Below, one piece after another: positions 55,163-64,000 of a DNA stretch of 64,000 nt. The DNA is taken from positions 1 through 64,000 of the forward strand of contig KN880492.1 of NCBI GenBank assembly GCA_000934385.1, read 5' to 3'. Origin of the DNA: Cylindrobasidium torrendii FP15055 ss-10. Its lineage: Eukaryota; Basidiomycota; Agaricomycetes; Agaricales; Physalacriaceae. Each line of letters begins with the position of its first letter. The stretch's first letter is position 1. The notes under the pieces were generated by a model that was given only the letters and a program-made list of their open reading frames with translations, made no database searches and was not told the origin of the DNA. The position numbers were made by a program, and so were the translations under genes.

Positions 55163-58100
55163 ATGTCGGTCCCGTCGCTCGATCCTGCGCCCGACCCGCT
55201 CAATACAGCCCTTCCTTACGACCTCTTCGAAGTCCCCGTCGACTTGCAGCGATTCATCAACACTGGGCACCGCTACAGTGAATTCGAAAATGATGATCTT
55301 GATTCATACATCGAAAGTATATGTCACGTACCAGCCGCCTTTGCCCAGCAGTACATTGCGCCCTCGACTATGCCTGTCCGCAACCTTCTCCTCTTCGAAT
55401 TCCCGCCACTGGGCAGCAACGAAAAACCTTGGGGATCATTCAGCAGCCAAAATGCGATTGGAGACGGTGTAGCCGCGCAAATCCTGGCGCAGAAAGCAAT
55501 ACCTCACCCGAGCGCAATACAAGGACTTGTAACCGGCCTCGGACAGGCCATTGTTGACGGAGCGCGTTCAGTATGCGACTCTGACGACCCAAGTGTTTGT
55601 CTCCCGTTGTGGATTCTCGCAGCATGGCCGCTTATGAGAAAATGTGGCGAAGCAAAGGTAGCTTGGGAGAAGGCTTCGGCGTGGCTTGATGCAAGAATCA
55701 CCGCGGAAAAGACACCAGCAGCGCAGTCAGCACTTGCGAAGGCGAGCGGGATTATGCAGAACTTGCCTGGCTATGCGAACCTGGAAGAGGTCATTGACGA
55801 CGGGGAGCGTACCGAGACCACCCAGCTGTCACGGCTCTTCAGCGATTCAATGCTGTCGAATTGGCTAGTAAATGTCATGCTAGGCCACTGCATTGCCCAG
55901 ATGGACGATAGCCTGGACGAGCGATTTATCATCGAAGACTCGCGGCTACAGGACGGATTGCTGAGAGCATATCGAGGTGGACATGCGAAGGAGAATCGAT
56001 ATCTGGAAAGACTGGGTCAGCGACTTTCCGGTGTTGAAGCACTACTCACAGTCATTCATCTGCCCGAGCGAAAGCATTTCGTTGCTGTTGAGGTCAATCT
56101 CAAGGCATGTACAATATCGTATGGTGTGTGTTAAGCCCCGTCTCGAAACAATCATCATTCAAGGGTATCATGCATAGGTGACGGTTATGCCGACGCATAC
56201 CAAGAGGACCATGGACTGCCCCGCTACCTTGCGGAGGCGGTTAAGATGTGGTGTCACGAAAGGTGGGGGAAGGAGATGGACGAAATTGGGAACGCACTCG
56301 TCCATGGAATCCAATATGATGAAATCAACTGTGGGATCGTAGCGGTCAACGCCATCGCTCATCGTGTGTTTGGGGACAAATCCAAGGGCATTTGGGCACA
56401 GAATAACGCTGTCCTTGAGCGTGTGAGCTGGTTTATTGAGATAGCAGGCAGGGGAAAGGTGTGCATTGTGGTTCTGCGTTAACAATGGATCTAATTGAGT
56501 TCAGCTAGCCGAAAATGAAGAAGCAGAGCCTCACCTAGACCATGTAGCGACCAATACTTGTTCCAACGCCACTGAGTCTGTCCAGCTCATCCCCTTTGCG
56601 GCCCTCGCGAGCAGCACCGCCGTTCCATTTGACGAGATGAATGTAGAGAAGCAAGGCCGTAAGCGTGGGAACTCCGAGGTGTCACCAGACTTTTGGCCGG
56701 TCAAGCAACGCTCTCACCATCATGTTTTCACCGTAACCACCACGGCACTCAATACTACCCCCATCTACCCAGACGAATTGCCCAGCTCGGACGATGAGCC
56801 AAGCAGCTACGCGTTAGACGATGAGGACCTCCAGTTCGACTTCCCGGGGTCTCTGCGAAAATCTCGCCCGCCCGGTCTCTCCAAGGCCGCCGTATCAGAG
56901 CGCAAGCTCAAAGACACGCTGAAATCCGGCAGCATGGCCACACACCAGTACGACAAGAAAATGGAGGCATTCAGAGCCAAGAGCAGCACCATTGACTCAC
57001 ATTCGATGGTGATGAGCGAGACCGCCGTTCGTTGCTCTCTATGCGGACAGAGTGTCAAGTGCGAGCCTTTCAAGCCAGGCAATTTCCGCCAGCATAACAC
57101 CCGCTGCGCCAACGCCCTCGCTGCCGGAAAGCCAGCCAAGAAGGGGGGAGGCTCAATGGCGCTGCAATCCTTTTTCAGTGTCGTGCCCGCTGCTCAGTTG
57201 CACACGTATGTCATGTTTTCTTTGTAGCACCAATCTAACTGGCATAACAGGCCTCACCTTTCCTCACAAGTCGTTCGCAGAGTACCGTGCGATGGCATCT
57301 CCTCAGCGCAGGACCCCCGGGTTCCACGTTACCTTGACCGAAGTCTTGCACTGGGCGGCGGCGCACGCAGCGTCACTTTCTATGCTCGCAAGAATTACAA
57401 AACTTCCGACTACTCGTCGCTTTCACCTGCACGCAAAGAGCGCATCAAGAGCGAGCAGAGGAATGACTGGAAATGGAGGAACGACAATCTTGCCGATCGC
57501 ATTTTCTCTACAGAATGCATGAAGGAGGTGCGCGTTGACGGAGTCGCGGTATGTTGTGCATCTTGCGCAAAGGATACAAGTTCTAATTTCTGACGTTAAC
57601 AGGATGCTCCTTTGTTGTGTGTCGCATGCTCGGGAGTGGCATCGTCCAAGCCATTCAAGAATGCACTTTCTATCAGACGGCCGCTGAACAAAAACTACAA
57701 GTTCAGTCGTCACGACCTACGGCAGGACAACCTCATGAAAATTAATGCTCGGTGCAGCGGGCTGGAAGAGCTTATGGATACCTCGAAGCCGCTTGCTGTG
57801 CCGTGCATCAAGTATGTTCGGAAGGTTCTCTCAGGCGAAGCTACAAAGGACAAGGGTACTCGAATGTTTACACATTTCCTGCAAGCCATGTTCGTTCGCC
57901 AGGATCGCGAGGAGCGCGGGCGTGGCCTTCGTCACTTTGCGTACGCCCCAGATGTCTTCAAGTTTGCGCATATTGCCGCCATGATGAGCCCGCGGTGTTA
58001 CAAGTTCATTTCAAAGTTCATTCCCCTTCCCACCATTCGAACACTGCAGTATGTAATTCCTTCTCTCTCAGGCTACTCTTGCTTATGTTTCTTCAGAATC

Positions 58101-60841
58101 AAGCGCTCAAAGGAATTGTCCGACCTTCCCGTCGGTATACTCCCTCGCTGCTTTGCGCTCGCCAGTGAGTATCTCAAGACTCTTTCGTGGGATGGTCCTG
58201 TGGGCCTAGCATGTGACGACACAAAACTCCATGCTGCATTCCGACCGCACTGGGACAAGGACCGGGAGAGCTATGTAATCCTCGGCCACGCTGGACAAGT
58301 TCTTGAGCTGAAGGACCCCGATGAGTTCGAAGCGCTCCTTGCTCAGAATAAATTTGTCAAGGCTACAAAGGTAGAATTTGTACCGCATTCAGTATATGCA
58401 TTGTCGCTGACGATTTGCCAGGTTCGGACGTGGTCAATCATGATTTGTCTTCCCAAGATCACTGCCATCGTTGTTGCTGCCAAGGGGATTACTGAGTCTA
58501 ATACTGGTGAAGAGCTCATGCCCATGACACTCGACGTGCTGAAAGGCCTCTGGAGTATGGGAATTTTGGTGTGCTCATCGGCAACTGATGGTGCGAAACC
58601 TGAACGTAACTGCGGTCGCCTTCTTGCACAACACAAGACATCCACACATGATGTTGTGATCCATCATCCAGGCCTTGGACGACAGGACATTCACATCAAT
58701 ATTCCACTCATCGACGGTCACCCGCTGGCCATTCTACAAGACTGCAAGCACCTGAGCAAGACGTCGCGGAATCAGCTCTTCTCGGGCGCGCGCCTTCTTG
58801 TCTTCCCTCAACATGTTGTGATGTACTCTCAGCTCCTTGATATCGCAACGTCCGGTGGTCCACTCTTCATGAGTGATGTTGTGAATGTGCGCTCATGTTT
58901 TCTACCCTTTCTAATGTATCCTAATACACATATTAGACAGACCGGCAGGATGATCCCGCGGCAACACGAACCCACTCTGGCCACACAATCGCTTGGCTTG
59001 CAGAGAACCGTGACGGAAGATACACCGGACTGATTGTGTATCTTTTCATGTTTGGCGAGGCTATTGACGCTGTGCAAAACCGTGCAATCTCACACTACGC
59101 GCGAGTGGTTATGCTGCTGCGGCTCAAGTACTTTGTCGAGTTATGGAAGCTCTTTTTGGAGCAAGCGGACTATCCAGTCCATTTGTATTTCATTTCGCCA
59201 GACGCTGCCGACATTCTCGACATCTACATCAATGGCCTCCTCGAACTCATCATTATCTATCGCGACTTCTTCCCTGGAACACCGCTACTGCCGTGGAAAC
59301 TTCAGACAGAGGTACTCGAGCATTTATTTGGTGTCTGCCGATCCATTGTCAAAGACTTCACCATGCACGACTTCCATGCCATTATCCCCAAGGCAATGCT
59401 CCAGCTACGCGAAGCATCAATCACCAAGGAGGAACCCGACGGACGCGACCGCGCAAGCGGATACAGCCACACATACAACGACGCTCGCGACATCAACTTA
59501 GCGGCACTACGCGCGTTTCCCACCAATGAGCATCTGAACCGAGCTTCTACTGAAGCATACACTCAGGCGGAGAATGCCTTTGAGATCCTGGGTCTATCGG
59601 CCACAGCATTGGGAGCGTCAGCATCACATTTTCCTCCAATAACATCCTGGTGGACACGGGACGATGACATTGCGAACGGCTTGCCACCTCTTGAAGAGAG
59701 TGACGAAGAAGACGAACCTAGTACGCTGGATCTCCAGGGAGCGCTCGAGGAGATTGAAGATGCACGCGGCCATGTAGAAAGGGTTGAGGAGGTTATAATG
59801 GAACACCGCTGTGCAGCGGTTGCCCTTGCTGTCGATGACCACATCAAGATGTATGTTACAGTTTATAACATTTCTCCGAGACTTACGACTTTCAGTTCTT
59901 CGCTCCCTTCCCTCGAAAGCACTCAATTGCTAGATGCATGGACAGACGACGCCGCATATCTTTCAACATTTATGAACAGTCTCCCGGCACCGTCTCCATT
60001 ACCCGCCAATCCGCCAATGCCAGACAGCCTTCGCCTGGGCTGTGCCACGGTGCAAAGTCTTGTCAATATTCGAATGGAGAATCAGACGCGACAGGCGGAT
60101 ACGGGAGTCCGCCAACAGGTAGATGGAGAATGGCTACAGCGTGGAGACAGCGAGAAGCATAAGCTTGAACGTCGACTACGCGACATTGCTCGAGAGCACG
60201 AAACAATCAAGCGTGTTGGGACCGGTACACTGCGCAAGATTCTTTGGACAGAGCACGAGCCTACAAGTCCCGCAACTGGGCATGCCGCAAACGCTAAAGT
60301 GGCTGCCTCACAGGTGGCAAAGAAAACTCAACTGCGTCGCGCTGCTTGTTTCCGTGTTTACAACCTCCCAGCGTCTTTTGATCAAGCGCGTATATCAGCG
60401 GTAGCGAGACTGCAAGTCTGGTCAGATACACGGAACACTCAATTGGCATGGGGGATTTCGTGGATTGGGAATAAGCCGCAAGTTGTTCGAGTGCTTGCGA
60501 TCTATTCGAAGACTGCAGGGAAGGGGGTACGGCACGCGTGGGTATGCGAAGCTGAAGATATCTCCAATGTCAGCAATATTGCTGTGCAGGTTTACGAGGA
60601 GCGGCGCTTTGGTGTATTTGCCGCATACCCAACGGCAACGGCTAGTCTTAGCGCAAAGCGCTTTGCGCTCATCCCGCCAATTAATTTCCTCACGGTTCTC
60701 ACGCATCCGCCTACAGCTCTTGCAAGTGAGCAGATCAGAGTGCACGATGTTGACTTTGAACTCTTCCGACGCGCAGGGTCTGTATCATTAAACATCGAGC
60801 AAGCTCTCTCACTATTCCGGTCCAAGAAGGCCATTGTGTAG
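55163..60841 (+). CDS. Ulp1/C48-protease-like module joined to a DDE-type transposase
   Basis: About nine short introns; ~1,750 residues if it is one gene. Start MSVPSLDPAPDPLNTALPYD. The N-terminal part ends in a cysteine-protease-like triad in C48 order: His in LPERKHFVAVEVNL, Asp in YGDGYADAY after an intron, Cys in YDEINCGIVAVNAIAHRVFG. A BED-like zinc module follows (CSLCGQSVKCEPFKPGNFRQ, then HNTRC). The transposase begins near 57,250: LALGGGARSVTFYARKNY, WKWRNDNLADRIFSTEC, LLCVACSGVASSKPFKNALS. Key acidic sites: GLACDDTKLHAAFRPHWD, LVCSSATDGAKPERNC, and TEVLEHLFGVCRSIVKDFTM. This transposase type is abundant in Agaricomycete genomes; I do not assign its superfamily. The protease may act on SUMO. 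Two adjacent genes remain possible. Confidence 0.82.
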
Positions 60842-60966
60842 GCAGATATCGTAGAATTAGTGGTGATAGAGCATCTAGATATTAAATGATGATTAGGAAG
60901 TGAATTCGAGGGCCACAGGGAGCGAAAAAATGGATTTTTGACTACTGTGGCGCATGTCTGATTCAA

Positions 60967-61043
60967 GTTCGGGTGGATTCTGGGGTTTCTTGATGTCTGA
61001 TGCCGAATTCGGGTGGAATTTCCTTTTTGGGGGTTCGGGTGGA
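60967..61043 (+). repeat. Right subterminal repeats, three copies in the same orientation
   Basis: GTTCGGGTGGA at 60967-60977, ATTCGGGTGGA at 61007-61017 and GTTCGGGTGGA at 61033-61043. They point the same way as the left set, although the TIRs are inverted. TGTCTGAT blocks precede the first two. Confidence 0.85.
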
Positions 61044-61056
61044 ATGGGCCGTTCCC

Positions 61057-61090
61057 GGATCAGACATCTGGGCGGATATTCGGGGGTCCT
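61057..61090 (-). repeat. Right terminal inverted repeat (34 bp)
   Basis: Exact inverse of 54854-54887; followed directly by the target copy ATGTCCTT at 61091-61098. Confidence 0.95.
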
Positions 61091-61098
61091 ATGTCCTT
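61091..61098. repeat. 8-bp target site duplication, right copy
   Basis: ATGTCCTT, identical to 54846-54853. Confidence 0.95.
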
Positions 61099-62550
61099 CT
61101 CCAGCTCCCACACAATGCCAAGAGTTTCCGAGACGGCGTCAATGTCGGCCATGGCACAGTGGAAAAGTGCATCTTCGTCCGAGCGCGGTGAGTCTTTTGA
61201 GTGGTCAATGAGTGGGAATTGGAAATCCTCGTCAAACTCCTCCGGTCGGCCGTCTGGTAGCGAGTGCCCCTGATAGAGCAGGCGTCCTCGTAGGTGTAGG
61301 CATCCCCCGTGCTCTTGAACACGGATCCGTAGGGTTTGTCGTAGCGCGTTGACCCTTGCCAGTTCCTCGAGCCGTACTCTGATGAAAATATGGTCATCAA
61401 CCCATTTTGAGACCGGGCCGATTCCTCTTGAGCGAAATATGTCGACACCAGCATCGGCGAGATGTCCGAACACACCTCCTGCTGAGGCTAAGCCAAACAT
61501 GGCCCGAGTGTCCACCGCAAACTGGTCGTCACCTGGGCAGCGCACAATGGCCCCTGCCCACTGGTCTGGAGGGAGCGAGATAGACCGGTAAGCTGCAGAT
61601 ATATCGCGAACTGCACCCTGTGAGGTCGTTGGTATGGTCCAAATGAGGCGGCAGGTATTGCGAAGGGTACCGTAATAGCATGGGTATAAAGTAGAGTCAA
61701 TAGCGGAATTTATGGAGGTGATAGTAACGGTTGGAGATATGCTGCGTGGTGTATGCGGAAAAGACAGATTTTGTACAAGGCGAAACTTGCCAGGTTTGCC
61801 AGGCTTTGGAACCATGGTTATGGGAGATGTTTGAAAAGGGCCAAGTACAGTTTCAATGGTAAATCTAGAAAAGGGTCCAAGGTATCGTCCTAGCCTCAAC
61901 TCATTTTGGACAACGGCCATGAAAGCGGCTTGGTGTTCATCCAGAGAGATGCGGTTGGGCGGAGTGAAGGTGTGGTGAACTAAAGGAATGCCTGCATCAA
62001 AGCCATATGTGATGCTATGAACAAGTGTAGGGTACCGATGTGTAAGCCCTGCGTCGTCGAGTGCCCGCTGCCAGCCAGCCGGCTTAAGCGATGACCGAGC
62101 TCCCTGCCGGTGCAGCAAGACGGCATTGGTGAGCACCGTGATGGGGTTCTCCACATCCTGAGCACTCGTGGATGGGATGGGGCTTGGAGGTAATGGTGCA
62201 GCCATTTGGGCGCTGGAAGTTGGTGCAGAGTTCGGCACCCGCTGGGTTGACGAGGTGGCCGTTGACGCCACGGATGCATCTGGCCTTGGTGACTCCATCC
62301 CACAGGACGGTGCGTGTGCAGAGCTTGATGTTGTGCTGCTCCCTGGATAGGCAGCAGGGGCATGGCGAGAGGTTGTCAAGGCTTTGGGTCCTTCGAAATA
62401 ACTGGAGATGGCCTGTATTGCTCCGCGCGGCGCCACCGGGCAAAAAGTTGTCTGAGCGCTGCCTCTTGTGCGCCGGGGAATAGCCCGTACTCCCGCTGGG
62501 GCCGGAGGGTATGGCGAAGTCATCTGGTCGTGAGCGCTTCGGCGCGGCAT
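61091..62550 (-). CDS. Retroelement: reverse transcriptase
   Basis: Minus-strand frame with RT blocks: NELRLGRYLGPFSRFTIETV, PITMVPKPGKPGKFRLVQNL (block 2), GAVRDISAAYRSISLPPDQW (catalytic Asp, DISAAY), FGLASAGGVFGHLADAGVDI, and the active-site motif KWVDDHIFIRV (VDD in place of YxDD). The thumb/connection ends GIVWELEKD at the transposon insertion; the frame continues at 54853. The open frame extends upstream to 62550 but the protein sequence before about 62,130 overlaps the zinc-knuckle ORF, which has the better signal there. RT starts to look real at KPAGWQRALDDAGLTHRYPT. Active-site residues are intact. Confidence 0.92.
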
Positions 62551-62647
62551 TGGTCATGGAGTGGTGATGGGCTACAGGCTGGCGGTGAACCATGGCCTCA
62601 GCAGTGGCCGTGGCGTTGTCAAGTCTGATGGGGAGACGGAGTGGCAC
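62084..62647 (-). CDS. Retroelement: Gag C-terminal ORF with CCCH/zinc-knuckle motif
   Basis: An open frame ending SSVIA. It contains CPCCLSREQHNIKLCTRTVL, TKARCIRGVNGHLVNPAGAE, LCTNFQRPNGCTITSKPHPI and HECSGCGEPHHGAHQC, a Cys/His pattern seen in Gag-like proteins of basidiomycete tyrosine-recombinase retroelements and expected to bind RNA. It overlaps the RT frame, so the transition to RT needs a frameshift or a small intron near 62,085-62,130. The first in-frame Met may not be the real start; it may be continuous with the 62865-63806 ORF after splicing over the repeat array. Confidence 0.78.
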   Translation of the reverse strand: MPLRLPIRLDNATATAEAMVHRQPVAHHHSMTNAAPKRSRPDDFAIPSGPSGSTGYSPAHKRQRSDNFLPGGAARSNTGHLQLFRRTQSLDNLSPCPCCLSREQHNIKLCTRTVLWDGVTKARCIRGVNGHLVNPAGAELCTNFQRPNGCTITSKPHPIHECSGCGEPHHGAHQCRLAAPAGSSVIA

Positions 62648-62822
62648 GGGTTGAATAGTGCGGGAGGCAGCGCGGGTTGAGTAGCGCGGGAGTAAGCACG
62701 GGTTGAAAGTGCGGGAGGCAGCACGGGTTGTATAGTGCGGGGAAGGCGCGGGTTGGATAGCGCGGGTGAAGACGGGTAGGAGGATTGTGGTTGTTCAAGC
62801 ACGGGTTGTGTAGTGCGGCAGA
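62645..62822 (-). repeat. G-rich minisatellite in the retroelement
   Basis: About seven degenerate units around GCACGGGTTGTATAGTGCGG separate the Gag-like ORF from the zinc-knuckle ORF. Units vary between about 22 and 30 bp. On the minus strand they read as Pro/Leu/Thr-rich repeats (NPCLPHYSTRA-like) in open frames, so a coding role as a linker cannot be excluded. Confidence 0.75.
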
Positions 62823-62864
62823 GAGCATGGGCAGTGATTGGAAGAGGGTGAGGGAGCGCAACCG

Positions 62865-63806
62865 TCAGCTATCTGGATAATGCATTGTGACGGATTCCAC
62901 ATACCGAGCCATGGACTCGTTGGAGTATTTTTGCCGGATGTTGTCGTTGGACTCCTTCACCGCATCATCGTCGATAATGGCTAGATTAAACGGATTGCCC
63001 GCTTTGTTTTCCTCATACCACTTGAAACGGGCGCTGGCTTGGAAGTCGACCAGCGTCTCCTTGCCGTACTTGACATCGGAGCGTAGGATGGAGTGAGTGG
63101 TGAGCTTTGCATAGAACAAGGCCATCATGTTGTAGACCTCTCCGTAGTGGCCTACTTCCTTCATTACGTCGAGCATCACTGGGTATGCGTCGCGCAATTC
63201 TTCGAACGTGAGCTGCACGTCCGACCTTATGCCCGGAATTGGCGATGCTGAGGCGCCACTGGTCAGGCGAACGGATGGTCCCCCTGCGCTTGGGTTCCCT
63301 AGTTCGTAGTGATGGACGTGGGCATTGTCGCGTCGAAAAACACCGTGTTTGGCAATGGTGTCGGGTAGGAAATATGCCATAGCCACGTACTCGTGTTTGT
63401 CGATCTGTTCCATGGCGAAGGGAGGGGGCCGAACGCCCACTTTGCCCATGCTGCGGGTCATGTCGATCTTGTTGAAGGGTGTGCGCTTCTTCTCGCGCTC
63501 CTTGCGAACGATGTCAGCCGCCGCGCGCGCCTCCGCCTCCTCCGCCTCTCGAAGCTCTTGACGCCGTGTCTCCGCGGCCTGCTCCTCTTCTTCTTGCCGA
63601 GCAATGAACTCGTCATACATGTCGCATCGAGCCTCGTGTTCCGTCCGCCACCTCTTCGCCAAGAACTCGGCTGCTTGTTCATCGTCCTGAACATCTGCGA
63701 CCTCTTCTTCGTCTAAGGTGATGATGCCAAGACGCGTGAATCGGTGGTCAGGCGCAGAGTAATCGGGGCATGTTTCCGCGTGTGGGTTGCGTGGTACGGC
63801 GGCCAT
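62865..63806 (-). CDS. Retroelement: Gag-like ORF
   Basis: A 313-residue open frame. Start MAAVPRNPHAETCPDYSAPD, then a highly charged coiled coil (EEEEQAAETRRQELREAEEA and following Arg/Lys/Glu run), then a folded part: SMGKVGVRPPPFAMEQIDKH, EYVAMAYFLPDTIAKHGVFR, VQLTFEELRDAYPVMLDVMK, NMMALFYAKLTTHSILRSDV, TLVDFQASARFKWYEENKAG, and the end MARYVESVTMHYPDS. The layout (Cys/His start, coiled coil, helical core) and its place upstream of RT fit the first ORF of basidiomycete tyrosine-recombinase retroelements. It is family knowledge by position more than by motif. Confidence 0.78.
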   Translation of the reverse strand: MAAVPRNPHAETCPDYSAPDHRFTRLGIITLDEEEVADVQDDEQAAEFLAKRWRTEHEARCDMYDEFIARQEEEEQAAETRRQELREAEEAEARAAADIVRKEREKKRTPFNKIDMTRSMGKVGVRPPPFAMEQIDKHEYVAMAYFLPDTIAKHGVFRRDNAHVHHYELGNPSAGGPSVRLTSGASASPIPGIRSDVQLTFEELRDAYPVMLDVMKEVGHYGEVYNMMALFYAKLTTHSILRSDVKYGKETLVDFQASARFKWYEENKAGNPFNLAIIDDDAVKESNDNIRQKYSNESMARYVESVTMHYPDS

Positions 63807-63979
63807 GTTGGAAGTCGGAACAGCTTGGAGAGGGGTCCCGACAGAGACAGAAGAGAGAACAAAAGGAGCAAGAAAAGGAAAAGAAAAGAAAACGTTGCCG
63901 CGGAGCGCTCAGCACAGACGAAGCGCCAGGCGCAGCTCGTACGTGATGGCGACAGGAAAGAGAAGGCTGTCGCATCACG

Positions 63980-64000
63980 NNNNNNNNNNNNNNNNNNNNN
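63980..64000. other. Run of unknown bases (assembly gap)
   Basis: All bases are N from 63980 to the end. The retroelement 5' terminal repeat is probably in or beyond this gap. Confidence 0.99.

Larger units (their letters stand above)
54854..61090. mobile_element. 6,237-bp DNA transposon with perfect 34-bp TIRs
   Basis: Left end AGGACCCCCGAATATCCGCC... and right end, reverse-complemented, are identical over 34 bases. Target duplication ATGTCCTT (8 bp) on both sides. The element holds one long plus-strand gene (55163-60841) and seven copies of a subterminal motif. An 8-bp duplication is shared by hAT, P and KDZ/Zisupton groups, so it does not by itself settle the family. Perfect TIRs and target copies indicate a recent insertion. 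Confidence 0.95.
38350..63806 (-). mobile_element. Tyrosine-recombinase retroelement (Ngaro/DIRS-like), split by two insertions
   Basis: One minus-strand element runs from a Gag-like ORF (63806) through zinc-knuckle ORF, reverse transcriptase, RNase H and tyrosine recombinase (end 38350). It is broken by a 6.2-kb element between RT and RNase H and by a ~14.3-kb element inside RNase H. The flanks of each insertion carry a target duplication and join in frame: WELEKD to IHFCEE across the first, and LLPGWRG to NNERDIGWAEA across the second. Without insertions the coding span is about 4.9 kb. RNase H is followed by the recombinase without a methyltransferase domain, which favours Ngaro-like over DIRS1-like. 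Terminal repeats are not identified. Confidence 0.85.

Noticed and set aside
61060..61090. GPPNIRPDV end of the RT frame as its natural C-terminus
   Set aside because: These residues are encoded by the transposon TIR; the true continuation is at 54853 and below.

Overview
The window is nuclear DNA of a filamentous basidiomycete, very probably an Agaricomycete (mushroom, bracket or wood-decay fungus). The evidence is the density of short introns of about 45-65 nt with GT..AG ends, a class I hydrophobin, two small thaumatin-like proteins, an AA9-type copper oxygenase, and mobile elements typical of this group: KDZ-type transposons and a tyrosine-recombinase retroelement. I placed all exon borders by hand from frame continuity and splice consensus, so spans are genomic from start codon to stop codon and single borders may be off.

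Left part, 1-38 kb: ordinary host genes. In order these are an MFS transporter (+), a single-pass membrane protein with two jelly-roll-like ectodomains (+), a secreted AA9-like LPMO (+), thaumatin-like protein 1 (+), the CAF-1 WD40 subunit (-), a 2.8-kb direct tandem duplication carrying two intact short-chain dehydrogenase genes (+), a tail-anchored FHA protein (-), thaumatin-like protein 2 (-), a small secreted cysteine-rich protein (-), ribosomal protein L27e (-), a class I hydrophobin (-), RNA polymerase II subunit RPB9 (+), a gene-poor and probably decayed stretch at 30.4-33.6 kb, a two-finger C2H2 regulator (+), a conserved-looking miniprotein (-) and a five-finger C2H2 protein (-).

Right part, 38.35-63.8 kb: a nest of mobile DNA. 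The outer layer is one minus-strand retroelement with Gag-like ORF, CCCH/zinc-knuckle ORF, reverse transcriptase, RNase H and tyrosine recombinase. It has been split twice. A 6,237-bp DNA transposon at 54854-61090, with perfect 34-bp terminal inverted repeats and an 8-bp target duplication (ATGTCCTT), sits between RT and RNase H. A ~14.3-kb insertion at about 40102-54383, bounded by a 10-bp duplicated sequence (TTGCCACGCC), sits inside RNase H. When each insertion plus one target copy is removed conceptually, the retroelement reading frame continues without a shift. Its coding length would then be about 4.9 kb, normal for a Ngaro-like element.

The 14.3-kb insertion carries a KDZ-family transposase with a CxC2-like cysteine cluster and five further intact genes: a basic Ser/Pro-rich protein, a protein with a viroplasmin/RNase H1-hybrid-binding-like motif plus four 32-residue repeats, an AT-hook protein, an HMG-box-like protein and a short acidic ORF. 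The 6.2-kb element carries one long gene that appears to join a Ulp1/C48-type protease module to a DDE-type transposase, with seven short subterminal repeats. The sequence ends in unknown bases from 63980.
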